Under the pieces are notes generated by a model. It was not told the DNA's origin. It did no database searches and saw only the letters and a list, made by a program, of their open reading frames with translations. From Monomorium pharaonis (Eukaryota; Arthropoda; Insecta; Hymenoptera; Formicidae): a DNA stretch of 64,000 nucleotides. Below, piece after piece: positions 12,515-25,060 of this stretch. The translations under genes and the position numbers were made by a program. The first letter of the stretch is position 1; each line of letters starts with the position of its first letter. The stretch lies in NCBI RefSeq assembly GCF_013373865.1, contig NC_050469.1:20080046-20144045 (forward strand), read 5' to 3'.

Positions 12515-13384
12515 TTAAATCGACGGTTAATATGAAATGTATCGAACGTGCCTGTGCATATCTAATGTCTTTTTTTCATTTCCTGAGATGCAACGATGTT
12601 TGAAGCGCCGTCAAAGACCCCCCTCGTGATCGAGGAGATCTCATCAGTCATAGAGACATGAATCTGTCCGGGCAAATGCCCCACGTTTGCATTGTTTGTG
12701 CAAACGACTCGTTTAACCCCTTCCACATTTCTCCGTTTTGATTCCGCTAAAACCCGACTTGAAGATACTTAAGTACAGCTGGCGTCTACGACGTCCACGT
12801 TATCCTTTTCGTGTCAAGATTCCGGGAGTTGTAGGATTAACGCAACTTAGTGTTACTCAAAAAGGGAAGAATTTTGAGTAAAACAATGCAATTACTTAGG
12901 AGTGTGAATACTCTCGATCGTATCAAAGAGAAAACGCATTCGATCTATTGCTAATACAAGTTAAAGGTTCGTATTTTTATACACCGCACAATCCCGGCAG
13001 CTAATGAATGCCTCGTGTCAAGCTGGAATGTTAATCGGCTAGAATTCATCAATCACTACTACGAAGAAAATGTGGAACGATGTAATTTACGAAAACTAAT
13101 CAGATAACCGTGCATTAGAAGCCGAAGAAGGATAGATATAACTCATAATTGACATAATTAGCATATTGCAAAAAGCGACGAAGATATTGTTTCCTCTGAC
13201 GTTTTCTTGTTCTTATTCGTGTAATCGATAGGTCTGGCTTCCTCCAGCTGATGAAATTGGTAATTGCACCCGATATATATCTGACGTTTCAGGCGAACGC
13301 GAAAACGATTCCTTCACGTTATCTTAATCAGTATATCGTCTGAAAACGATTATCTCGTCGTTATAAATTGAATATTACGTATGC

Positions 13385-13385
<1 letters not shown>

Positions 13386-13441
<56 letters not shown>
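13386..13441. repeat. (GA)n microsatellite
   Basis: About 55 bases of pure AG dinucleotides at the edge of a GC-balanced island. Confidence 0.95.
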
Positions 13442-13443
<2 letters not shown>

Positions 13444-13741
13444 AGAGTGCGTGCTTTCTCGTTAAAAATAAAAACTAATTGTTCCTGTACACGAAACGAG
13501 ATAAGAACAGATCACATAAGATATATTTTAACTTTCCCGAGACCAATCAATCCCTCTCTCCCTCCGTCCACTATTCGATCAATCGAGGGACGTCGCTTCA
13601 AGTGGTGCGGAATTCATGGAATCGGGTCAATAGTTTCGTAATCCGCGGCTTGCTGCCGCGTGACGAAGAAATACGGACAATGCGCTGTGAGAAAAGCTAT
13701 TGCCGCTTAGTTCACGTTCAGTTTTCTCGCGGTACCGCAGC

Positions 13742-13893
13742 TGTAGTTGCAGTTGCAGTCGCCGTCACCGCTGCCGCCGTCGCCGCCGCCGCCGTCGGCG
13801 AATGATCAGGCTGGCTGGCAGGCAGGCAGGCAGGCAGGCAGGCAAGCAGGAAGGCTGCTTGGCTGGATGGCTGGCTGGCTGGCGGTCTGCGCA
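13742..13893. repeat. GCC/CTG trinucleotide block followed by GGCA/GGCT tetranucleotide repeats
   Basis: Bases 13742-13800 are built of CAG/GTC/GCC-type triplets. Bases 13809-13893 are GGCT, then GGCA, then GGCT tetranucleotides. The repeated-peptide open frames here (poly Ala/Val, Ala-Gly-Arg-Gln, Gly-Trp-Leu-Ala) are products of the repeat rather than evidence of a gene. Confidence 0.85.
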
Positions 13894-14239
13894 CCCTCTC
13901 CCTCCGTGTCACACAAAATCATTAATCTTGCTATGTTTTCTCGCACATTCGAATGTGGATTTAGACTCGAGACGAGACTCCGCACGAGGATCCCTAGAAA
14001 CGTACGTAAACGTGTCCAACCGTATCTACGCCGTGCAGCCGTTTGTCTCCATCCGAGCGACTCCGAGGCACTCTGCCACTCGAACCAGAATGGCGAGTCT
14101 GGTGACGTGAATGTCCGGCGAACATCGCGATCCGATGTTTGCGGCGATAACTCTCGGTGCAGAGTATGCCTCGCATGTAGTTAAGTATACTGATACCGAT
14201 GCTTCCTGCACCAGGAAGAATATGTAAGCGTGATTGGAT

Positions 14240-14860
14240 CTTTCACATCAGCTCTATGTACATCGTGTTATTAGTAATTCTAAAGTAGAAGTTGCTAAAA
14301 TGACGCTTAATTGAATATTTCTTAGTAGAAACAATTTGTTATATACATATGTAATTGAATTCGTTGAAAAAGAGATTAATTACAATAGTTGCTAATGTTA
14401 TTTTAAAGCATTGTAATTGATTTATTATATGTTGTTTACAAAACTATGAAATTCTTTTCTACGAAAACCATTATTTTTATATAAAACATACATACACACA
14501 CATACTTGTATATTAGGTTATAATAAAACAATTAATGAAATAATTATGAAAAGTTGTTAGAAAATGTAAATGACAAATTATCAATTAATTATCTTATATT
14601 ATTAACATAATTGCTTTACCATAACTATATACGTTTTATTTGACATATTTTGAATTAAATTAAATATTAAAAAGTATTCCATATTGATTACATATTCAAT
14701 GTATTTCAAATGAAGACAAACTTGTTTCGTAGAAAGTATTAAATGTGTTAACCTTAATATGTAGATGCTCTGTTAATTTGCACATTTTGATATACTTTTT
14801 ACATAATTTTACAAACAATACTTACATATTTTAAATATCTCTCTTCTAATTTATTTGATT

Positions 14861-14931
<71 letters not shown>

Positions 14932-16880
14932 TCAGTAAATAAAAAATTAAACATACTCTAAAGAGCTATATGAAGATAAAATTTTTTTATCTTATACATA
15001 TAGTTACATTTTTTTATATTACACTATCATATTTAATTGTGTTTTACTATTAAATTATTTATATTTGCATGTTTGATAAAAATTTTAATTAATTAATTTC
15101 TAAGTATGGTATATATATTTTAATATATTCTTACATGTAAAAGTTCTTGTTTGAATTAAAAATTTTTTGAATTTTTACTGTAAATTATTAAAAACTAAAA
15201 ATATAATAATTTTTTTTGTGTAAAAATATATATATTACGTACCATCTCAAAAACGTACAAAGATTTATGTTTATAATACTTATTGTTAGAGAAATTTTAA
15301 TGAATATTTACCGAGAATCAGTTGGGAATCGCTGATTTACGTGAGGCGGTAGCGTTTTTCCTCGTCATATCATTATGAAACACTCTTTTTTTATCCACTA
15401 GATTATGCTAGGAGTGAAAAGTGGGCAGTCCACTCGATTGGTAATTACACCTGTGTATGCACTTCATTAGCACTTATGAGTAGTTGCGTAACGACTGGCA
15501 TGTCGTTTTAATATGAACACGATCAGAGATTAATGGATTTGCTTCAGCCTTTACAAAAAGATTCAAGAAATCGTGCATCCGCATGTGATGTCTATTCAAT
15601 GAATAGTCATTGCAAAGATATAAGATGATAAAATTATGTGATGTAAAAGTATAAAAGAAAATTGTGTCGCACTTTAGATTGGAATATTAAACGATATTTA
15701 TGCCATATTTATCACAGAAGATTACAGTTGAAATTACAAAATAATGTGTAACTATTTAAATTTTATAAAAAATAAATTTTTTAAAATATTATATGACTTT
15801 AAATTATTCCGTTTAACTGTAACTTTACCGTTATTAACTGTATTAAAATTGCTTTTAACATAGAATATAGAATGTTAGAATTTAAATAATATATACGTTT
15901 GTGTTTCTATACATATTTTAAAATATAATTAAAAGTAAAAGGCAATGTTTCTATATGTAAATTACATTATTAAAATACATAATTATTTATAATAATTATA
16001 ATTATACATATGTAATACATATATGTATATATAATAACTATAATAAGTAAAAAATATAAAATAAGTTAAAAATAACCTAAAAATGTAAATAATTAAAAGA
16101 GTAAAGTTACAAATGTAAAAGTAGTAAAGTTTGTTTAGTTATTAAATAAATTTTACTGAATAACATGTTTTTAAAGCAATATGACATAAATATCTAAACA
16201 TAATTTTTATGAAATTACCTATTTCTAAATTTAAATTTTACACATACTGTACAAATATTTTACTTTATTTTAATATTATTTATCAATATTGTAGAATTTG
16301 AATCTATCTGTATAAAGGACGAAGAGAATGTACAGTTTAATATGATGGTGAGTGAACTTATGTGCAACAGGTCACGCTAGGTGTAGCAGTTCATCATCGA
16401 CAGTACGCTACATGCAACCAAGTCGATGCGTAATAACGTTCATTAATTCTTTTTTACATTTGTCATTTTTCCGTCGTCATTAATAATTCGTTCGTGATAC
16501 GCACGAGCGAATTCAAAAGTATCTTTTGTGACCTAATTGTAGCTATCTAATTATGTAGTCACGTAACATATATCTAAACTCGACATACGAATATATGTAT
16601 AATTATAACGCTCTTATAATTTTTAATTAATTTATATTATAAATTCCGTTATAATTACTAATTAGATTTCATGTCTCATGCAAGCCTACATTATATACTC
16701 ATTACATAGAAAAAATTCTTTGAGAACATAATAATATTGACCGTAATAAAATAAATTTAAAAATATTTATCCACAGTATTTCCGTATATACTGTGCCTAA
16801 ATTAATAATTTTTTTTAAATTTATATATTTAATTTGAGTTAATATCCTCTCTCATTTAAAGATCACCGTTGCTTTGTATG
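14240..16880. other. AT-rich region flanking mir-10 on its 3' side
   Basis: Mostly AT-rich with the long CA run. Two GC-balanced patches (15.30-15.62 and 16.32-16.57 kb) stand out; the second lies within 0.6 kb of mir-10 and could belong to its primary transcript or regulation. Confidence 0.4.
14863..14929. repeat. (CA)n microsatellite
   Basis: About 67 bases of uninterrupted AC dinucleotides, the longest CA run in the window. Confidence 0.95.
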
Positions 16881-16955
16881 CACCACACAAACCTCTCTAG
16901 AACCGAATTTGTCGCCTCTTATCAAACAAATTCGGATCTACAGGGTAGATGTAGA
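16881..16955 (-). ncRNA. mir-10: mir-10 microRNA precursor
   Basis: The minus strand carries a precursor with both arms recognisable. The 5p arm is at 16926-16946 and begins ACCCTGTAGATCCG. The 3p arm is at 16889-16911 and begins CAAATTCGGTTCTAG. The arms are complementary to each other and separated by a loop of about 14 bases. Both match insect miR-10 as I know it, including the flanking CTACCCTG and GGTTTGTGTGG parts of the stem. The gene is on the Scr strand and about 22.8 kb downstream of the Scr stop, which fits its usual place between Dfd and Scr. miR-10 represses target mRNAs; a candidate target site lies in the Scr 3' UTR. Confidence 0.97.
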
Positions 16956-18594
16956 GCATTAACTGGGCTTTCTTGTACGGCACATTGTTATTTATCGGCA
17001 CATGTTTATTTTCTTATATATTAAAAATACTTAACATATACGTGCCGGTCTTAACTTCTTTGTCCGCCCAGTATGTGATCTTCAGTAGACTTCGCAGGTA
17101 CTATTTTATAGGAACCTGAAAATATTTTCCTATTAATATCAATTTCTACACTTTAACTGTGAAATATAGACTTAATAAATACAACAAATTTGGTTATTGG
17201 ACAGATCTTCGACTTAATGATATAATTTGTGAATTACAAATACTATTGCTATAAAATTAATTTAAATTTTTTAAAAATTGTAGTACAAATTTTTATACTT
17301 TTTTGTATTTTCTGTGTCCGTTTCTATCCTAACTTCTATAACAACTTCTAATGTAAAATATTATTATAAAGACTTCAGTTCCGTTAGGAATGCATGTATA
17401 TTATATTATGTATTTTTTCAATGTTCTAACGCAATCGATTATACATGTGAATGTACTTTTTTTTCAACAATCTATGTTGCGTTAGAGATGTTTACGTTTC
17501 TAGGATTGAATGTCATTGAAATTATAGAATATAGTTAATTTTAAATTAATGCTCGCAACGGTTTATGAAATGCGCAGTCGTACAGAAATAGATAACATAT
17601 GCTAAGTCATTCTTCAAGAAAGCAAGACAGAGCCTGCTTTTAATGCTAATTGCGTAAATTCAAATAAATATCAAATTAACAAAATTTCTTTACTTTAATA
17701 TAATATAATACACAATGTTCTTTTTAAATTAATATATTTAAATTAAAACTTCCTTTTTAAATTGATATATTTCAATTAAACAAAATTTAAAAAGTATTCA
17801 AATAAATACATATGAAAAATGTATACCAATCTCAATCGTAATTGTCACTGAAAGCAAATTTCTCATCAATTATGTATTTGGCTCTCTCTCTTGTATGATT
17901 TAGTTTCTGAAATTAATATATTAACAAGAGAAATAAATTTATTGTTTTTATATAATTTTTATATAATTTTAATTTTATTACCGTTTCATTTTAATATTAC
18001 TAATGTTTAATAGTGCTAGTATTATTTCTATTTTTTCTTACGTTTTTTTCTTTTCCTCTTTTTCTTCTTCTTCTTATTATTATTATTAATGCTTATTATT
18101 AATGCTATTATTATAAATGCCATATTCTACGTTGTATGTAATTATAATACTGTTTTTGTAAAATGCAATTTTATGTAAGAAATAATTTACAGTTTATTTA
18201 ATATCTATATCTAATATCCAAATGTTAGATATTGATATTAAATACGTAAATTAATTAACAGCATATAAATATATATAATCTCAAATTTGCAACGTGTAAG
18301 CAACTGGTTACGTGATAACTTTTATGTTTAAAGATTTAACGAATTTTATTTAGTCAAGGATTAAATATAGTAGCTATTTCTTTTAATATTTAGATACGCT
18401 GTTATAGATAAACTTTGTTATGTCATTTGACACGCTTCGTAAGTGAATATCGTACTGGGTTATCTCAGTGACAATGATCACATTACACCTGCACTACCAA
18501 TGATGATTGATGCTCGTCCCTGGGATCGAAACCACCTGAGCGTTAACGGCTCAAGGATGACACAGCTGAATGTAGCAAGGTCGCGTTCTCCTTG

Positions 18595-18639
18595 GTTTTC
18601 TTCTTCTTCTCCTTCTTCTTCTTCTTCTTCTTCTTCTTA
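18595..18639. repeat. (CTT)n microsatellite
   Basis: A TTC/CTT trinucleotide run with one CCT interruption. It encodes only a poly-Ser shadow frame. Confidence 0.9.
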
Positions 18640-19790
18640 GCGGTACAGCTTCTTTTATTCCTGCACGCGTGTCGACGTACCTTTCATTTCCAGGTTACTT
18701 GGTCATGTTGCATACTGGTTGTTCGCACATGTAATTAACGAAAAAAAGAAAATATTGTAATATTTATGAAAGTATATAATGTTATAAAAAGTATATGCAA
18801 AATATAAAAGTATATATTAATATTAGTAAAATAATTAAGATGATATAGTATTTAAAAAATATATATTTTAGAATATTTTATAGTAAAAAAATAAAAATAT
18901 TTAAATATCAAATATACATACATAGCAAAGAGTGTAAAAATAAGAAATGATCATATTATGGAGGAAATGTCACACGTCAAATGTCATTTTGACAAATTAG
19001 TTTTCCTATGTCAAAGAAAATGAAGGATGTTGAATCCTTAGAGATATATTAGGTATCCCAGTAAAATCGGTTGATGATGTTAATCCTTTTAAACGGCGAT
19101 TTTCAGGTTTTGATCCGGATTAAGAAATCTGAAAATAACCCGAATTACTCAAAATATTTTGCACCCTTCAGCTTATAACACGAGCTTAGCTACTGTTAGC
19201 TTAGAAACTGTATCTCCTTTAAGGATTAAGTTATTAGTAGTCTCAAGTATAAAACATCGAAGGAATAGGAATACAAATTTGTCTCGAAAGAAAAATAATA
19301 TTACACATACAAATTTTAATAACACAATCTTTTTACTAATATGTATCATGTTCTTAATAGAAATATATATTTAATTTAATATTAATGTGTCAAATCAAAT
19401 ATTATATTAAAAAGAAAACAATGTTGTAGAATAAAATTTATCAATCTTATCAATATCCTTAGATTTTACACAGTTTAATTTACAGTTAATTAAATTAATT
19501 TCAAAATATAAAATTCAACAAAGTTTTTAAAATCTTTTAAGAATTTATTTCAAATTTTGTATTTTAAACTGTTTTTATAAATAAATAGTTATTAATGATA
19601 TGTCGTTCGTTATACGTTATAGTATTGCGACTGACTTTACCGACACATGACGTAATACAAGAATATTAAAATTCCCTAGCTGAAAACTGTTATTTTGTTA
19701 TTTTATAATTCTCTTGTATTTCTTCTGTTTATTTTCATCTTTTACAAATGTTTGGGTCTAATTAAGAGTTTAAAATTGTATGCACTTACT

Positions 19791-19838
19791 TTCCACGGAT
19801 ATAATCAATTGTATTTCGAGTCATGTTGGTGACATCCC
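19791..19838 (-). other. Possible 48-base exon with good splice edges
   Basis: On the minus strand a pyrimidine-rich CTGTGGCTTATCCCCAG acceptor-like sequence is followed 48 bases later by an AAA|GTAAGT donor. The enclosed frame reads DVTNMTRNTIDYIRG. The surrounding island (19786-20060) is also open upstream. It could be an exon of a non-coding transcript across the Scr-Dfd interval. There is no further support. Confidence 0.2.
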
Positions 19839-20699
19839 TGGGGATAAGCCACAGAAAAGTCCATTGTAAGTAGGGATCATCGACAATAAGACGAGAGTGT
19901 ATTTGAGTTTCGTAGGCAAGCAACCTTCCTTCTATCGACCCGAGCATTTCGTCCGCCCCCAGGACGCCATTACTGAATATCATCTATATAACGCGTACAT
20001 TTGCACCCCGCGGCAGAGCTCTCGCCCACCAAAATCGCTGTTATTCCCTTGCTATTGTGCATATTTTTGGTATAGAAAAATTTATTATACTAATTCCATT
20101 CAAAGTTTCTAATTAACTATTAAATAAATTAGGATAATAAAGAGTCAGATATTTTTAAAGATACATATACATGTTAGAAATAAGTTGCATAAATAAAGAA
20201 AAACAATATACTCTAAATTTATTCAAAATTTACTCAAAACAATTAATTATTTATTTTTCTTTGTTTCTTTAAATATATGAATGAAAAGAAGTTTTATGTT
20301 AAATTACTTTTATAATAAAATATTGCTTATGCACAATGGCAGCAAATGTAATGTGTGGAGAAGTATTTATTAGCATAATATTATTTCTGTAACAGATAGA
20401 AAAACAATAAAATATATGTTTAATAGGCACCAATTTGAAAGATTCTTTCATTACTTACAGAATTTATAGTCTTTTACCTCTTATAGATGTACAGTATATA
20501 AATTCATCACGTCAGAAACAATAACCGGTTGCGAAATTTCAAATAATCTGCAAAATAGTAAAGATTAGTTGGTGAAAAATATAGCGTTATCAATTATAAG
20601 GACTATAAAAACGTATAAATACAATAGTAAACATTTTCCACGTGAGCTTATTATCGAGAATAATTGTTGATTTTAAATCACGTTTATTATAACTTGTGT

Positions 20700-23600
20700 T
20701 GACGATTACTTACGTACCACGCGAATAAAAGTAGCTCGCGGATGCGTTTTAATAGGAATAGCAGTTGTAGCCTTGTTGCTTGATACTCTCTAACACAAGG
20801 AGAGTCTCCGGTTTATTTCATGGCCGGACGGAACGTCATGGCTGAATCAACGAATAAACCAATAAACGGGGCAACCATCTGCTTACCAGCCGGCATCTTT
20901 CCCTTCCTCCTCACTCCCTTGGCCGCTTCACAGCTCCATTCTTCTCCCCCTCGTGTTTCTTCCCCTGCGCCCCTTTCTCTCCTCCTCCTGCCCCCTTCAA
21001 CACCATTTTATGCGATCCTGAAATGAAATCCACGTGAGGGCTTGCAGCATCCGTAAGAAACTCACGCGGCTTTTGTGCCGCGATAATATGCGAATCCACC
21101 TACAATAGCGGGTCTTTATCGGAGCAACTCGATACAGTTAAGAATAACAATATCAGAATAAGAACAATTTTTAATTAATGCAATAAAAATCTTTTTGAAT
21201 ATTACAATTACTACAAGTTTATAATTAATGCGGAAACTTGGAATAATATAAGCAGCATTTATTCTGCATTATAATAGTTATAAATCCAAAAAAATATTAA
21301 TAAATTTTAGTAGTTTATTTTAAAACAGAAAATAATATGTAAATAAAATCAGAATTGTTTTACCTATCGTATTCAATAAAAATTGTTGTGGCTAATAGCA
21401 ACAAAATAATTACATGCATTTTATTAATGTAAAAAATATTATAAATATTTTGACATTAAGATTATATAAAACATTAATTTTAATATCATCAAAATTATAA
21501 AATAATTACGGTGAAATTTGTCATATAATATAATGTAAGACTCGGATTAGGAAACACGTATTCAGCGTGCAGAAGTTATATAGAATCTTGAAGACAAAAA
21601 CTTCGAAGAAGTTGGAAATACGCAGCAGGCGGGCTACGAAACCGAAGGTCAAATAGGTCGCCATTATCCAAGACCTATTACCTACAACGGACCGTGATAC
21701 CTGTTCCGATACCGAAAAAAAGAAAAACGTCAGGAGAGCAGAACTGCTCCCTATAAAGAAATTTCAAATAACTCTTATGAGTCACACAACTTGAATGTAC
21801 ATTTTTGGAAGAATATAAAAATCATTTGCCTTTCTAATTCATAATGAAATAATAATGTTTGATATCCGTTTTACATGTATTAAAAAAAAAATTCAGTCAT
21901 AATTATGCAACGCAATAAACGCACCCAGATGATGCGATATAATAATTTGAAGGAATGGAGTTGACTGCGTGGACGCCTGTAAAAAGATTAATAAGACCTT
22001 TGTTGTATCTTCCATGCACAGCATGACATCATTTCTTGCGGAAATGTGTTAATTTATGACATTGATGCTTTAATTTAATTGTACTAAGAGTTAGAAAATT
22101 GGTTGGACCGTTAATAAACTTATATTGAAAATTATACAATGTATATCAAGTGATTTTAATTTTTAAATTATCAATAAATCTTAATACATTACTTTTAAAG
22201 AGTTTTATATCAAATTTATATAAATTTTAAAATAATTTATTTGTTTATACATATATTTTAAGTTACATTTAATTATCATTGATTCTAATATACATTTGAT
22301 TACATACTATTACAATTATTTTTGATAATATAGAATGATTAAGAAATTAATACGTGTGCCCGACACGTGTTGTTTGGCGATAACATCCCCATTAAATATA
22401 TAACAATCATGGTGGCCATATTTTTCATAAGATAGACATCGATCACTTAACACTTGTCGTGTCACGCTATCTCTTGTTTCATTATGTGCCGCTTTATGAT
22501 CACACAAACATATGCACATACATACACATTTTTTTTCTCGATATCTTATATCATACGTAATCTTACATATCTAAAGAATATTGTTTATTTTTAAAACTTT
22601 GTTTTTTTTACAAATTAATGTAAATAAATATAAGTAGAAAAGAAATGAAAACCTAAATTTAGTCTCTAATTAATACTTTAAGGTAGAAATGGTAATACTG
22701 AAGATAGAAAATTAAAAGAAACTAATTAATTTGTAATCACATATTTTATATTTGAATAATACGTTATTTCCTTAAAAATTGTTAGAAGATATAAACTGCT
22801 ATGTTTTGGAGATGAACCTTTTTGGTAAGATACTCAACAAGTATTTAAAGATTGGAAGGTTAGATATGTGGAATGTGGACTCTGTAAGTCGTTGATTGGA
22901 TTCACAGCCGGTTTATTCTCATGCACACATGCTCGCCTCAAATTTTACACGCTTTTGTGAGGAACTGTGAGAAAATATTCATCAAATGTATGTTCCGCGA
23001 AAAACTGTAAACACAATACTTACAAATTAGCATTTATATATAATTTATAAGTATGCAAAGGGAATTTTGATTTTATTTTCAAACTTTTTACTTTACAATT
23101 AATATTTAACAAAATTTTTAATAAACGTTTATTACACTGATGTGTAAATTAACATTCTTGTCGAAACAAAATGAAAACAGATGGTATATATTTATATTAT
23201 ATTAATAATATTAATAAATTTAGCAAAAACCGTGTAAAACTGATGTATTAAATCGATAATTTACTGATATCTATCGATATCTTCGAGCGTTTACACAGTG
23301 CATAGAATCTAAACGAGCAGATAGTAACGTACAGAGTAGTCCTTTCTCTTTAAATGACTAAGCCAGTTATAATCAATTCCATTAATTTTAAGCTTTTCTT
23401 ATTCGGGGAAATAAGACAACATTCCTACTCCGAACCAGTTATAAATTTCGAGTGAAAGTCCACACGGATTTCTAATAATTTTCCTTTTGCAACTACGTGC
23501 ATATTTGTACTATCATTGCGAGTTATGAAATGAACTGAAATGGAACCGTGTTGAGGGTGAGGAACACTGTGCAAATCGATCGGCATCCCGCCAGATTGCG

Positions 23601-24244
23601 AGGCTATATGGGAATCGTGAAATTCGCCACCGTCGGCGCCACCGCGGCGCGGCGGTGCCTTATACGTGCTGGAGTGTATTTCGTTGGCTATTGATATCAC
23701 TCAAATGATATCTTTTTTCCCGTTTAAAATAATGCAAACGATATATCAAAATATCATATAAAAAGAAAAACTATAACTTATATCAGATTTTTTTTTGTAA
23801 TCTCATACGATTGAGATTATTCTAAGCAAAGGCTAATGGAATAATTGTGAATTTGGTTTCTTTTATGAAACGTTTAAGCTATTGCTTTAATTAAACAGAA
23901 TTACTTTTTTATAATATTAAATTATCTAATAGAAAAGTACATAATATACTATACAATTAATATAATATTGTATACTTTTAATAATATTTTAATATTTATC
24001 GTATATGAGTGCAAGAATAAAGATTATTCAGTTTGGATAAGAAAGTTCTAATTACCGGTTTTTTTTTCAAGAAGATGTACCTGAAAAAATATTTTTATTG
24101 TAAATATATTATGATAAACAAAACTAAGATGCTGTTATTTTTATATTAATTTGTAAAAGGACAATAACAAATTTGCTTGATTTTCATTTTTGGGTTTTTA
24201 CAATAAATTTCATATTGCACGTATTAAAAATATTATGTAAAAAC

Positions 24245-24289
<45 letters not shown>

Positions 24290-25060
24290 AACTTCTTTTT
24301 ACAAATTTTAGAAGAAATGCATCAAGCAAACAACATTCGTAATTATTGTCTACGATTTGTAATTTCGTGGGCCGTGTGAAGCAGATATGTAGCCATTTTT
24401 AGTTCTCGTTCGATAAAAATAGATAGTATCAAGAATATGTAGAATACCATAGATATATACATCTAAATCTTTTCTCTCCTCCTTTAATGCCGGAGTTAAA
24501 CTGACATCTTCATAAGAAAATCAATAGATATCATATTTATTTTACAGATTTTAAGTCTGACTTTCTAGTATTCCTATACTTTACTACGACCTTAAGTTTG
24601 GACACGCTGTCTCTCTCACAGATAATAAAGATAGGTTCTAACAATAAAAGAAATCGAAACGAAAACTTACCAATAATTGCTTATAAAAGTATCCTCAACA
24701 GAACACTAATTTTATATTGATACACTGATTTATCACACAACAATTTTCATTCGATAAGCGCACAGGCGTCCATAGAAGAACGAATCTCCGAGCTGGGGAT
24801 GAAAATGCGCACGAATCGACGCTGGGCGTCGCCATCGTAGGGATGGAACAGTCAGGAGGCGGCAAGGTGGTGAATTCAGGGTGAGTGGGGAGTATTCGAA
24901 AGTCGAGCAAAGAGCTTCGTGTCCGACCGCTGCTACGGCAACCTGCAGACTGTTCTGTCGAGCGACCTCGGCTCTCCTCGGTTACGAACAGTCATTAACA
25001 TAAATTGTCTTCGGTGACAGTTACCACCACTACCTCTCTATAGTATCGGACAAAATATAG
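20700..25060. other. No gene: islands at 20.7-21.1, 21.55-21.75, 23.27-23.72 and 24.70-25.05 kb
   Basis: GC-balanced islands in AT-rich DNA. The 23.43-23.70 island has a 91-codon minus frame and the 24.74-24.88 island a plus frame ending at a GGGTGAGT donor-like site; neither matches a known family. Confidence 0.35.
24248..24287. repeat. (GA)n microsatellite
   Basis: About 40 bases of pure GA dinucleotides. Confidence 0.95.

Larger units (their letters stand above)
11400..14240. other. GC-balanced region without an identified gene
   Basis: Islands at 11.9-12.2, 12.54-13.35 and 13.45-14.2 kb. Frames on both strands are open but overlapping and unrecognised. The interrupted frame at 12251-12514 and the repeats at 13386-13441 and 13742-13893 are listed separately. 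This region lies 3-5 kb beyond mir-10 in its transcript direction. Confidence 0.35.
16960..20700. other. Region on the 5' side of mir-10, no gene
   Basis: AT-rich with small balanced patches at 17.04-17.11, 18.42-18.72 and 19.79-20.06 kb. The mir-10 promoter should lie somewhere to the right of the hairpin, but no clear start signal is seen. Confidence 0.4.

Noticed and set aside
13700..14184. Open frames of 136-145 codons
   Set aside because: They run through GCC, GGCA and GGCT repeats, are open in several frames at once and encode repeat peptides.
24740..24890. Plus-strand exon-like frame ending at GGGTGAGT
   Set aside because: Only about 50 codons, poor acceptor, no partner exon and no recognisable family.
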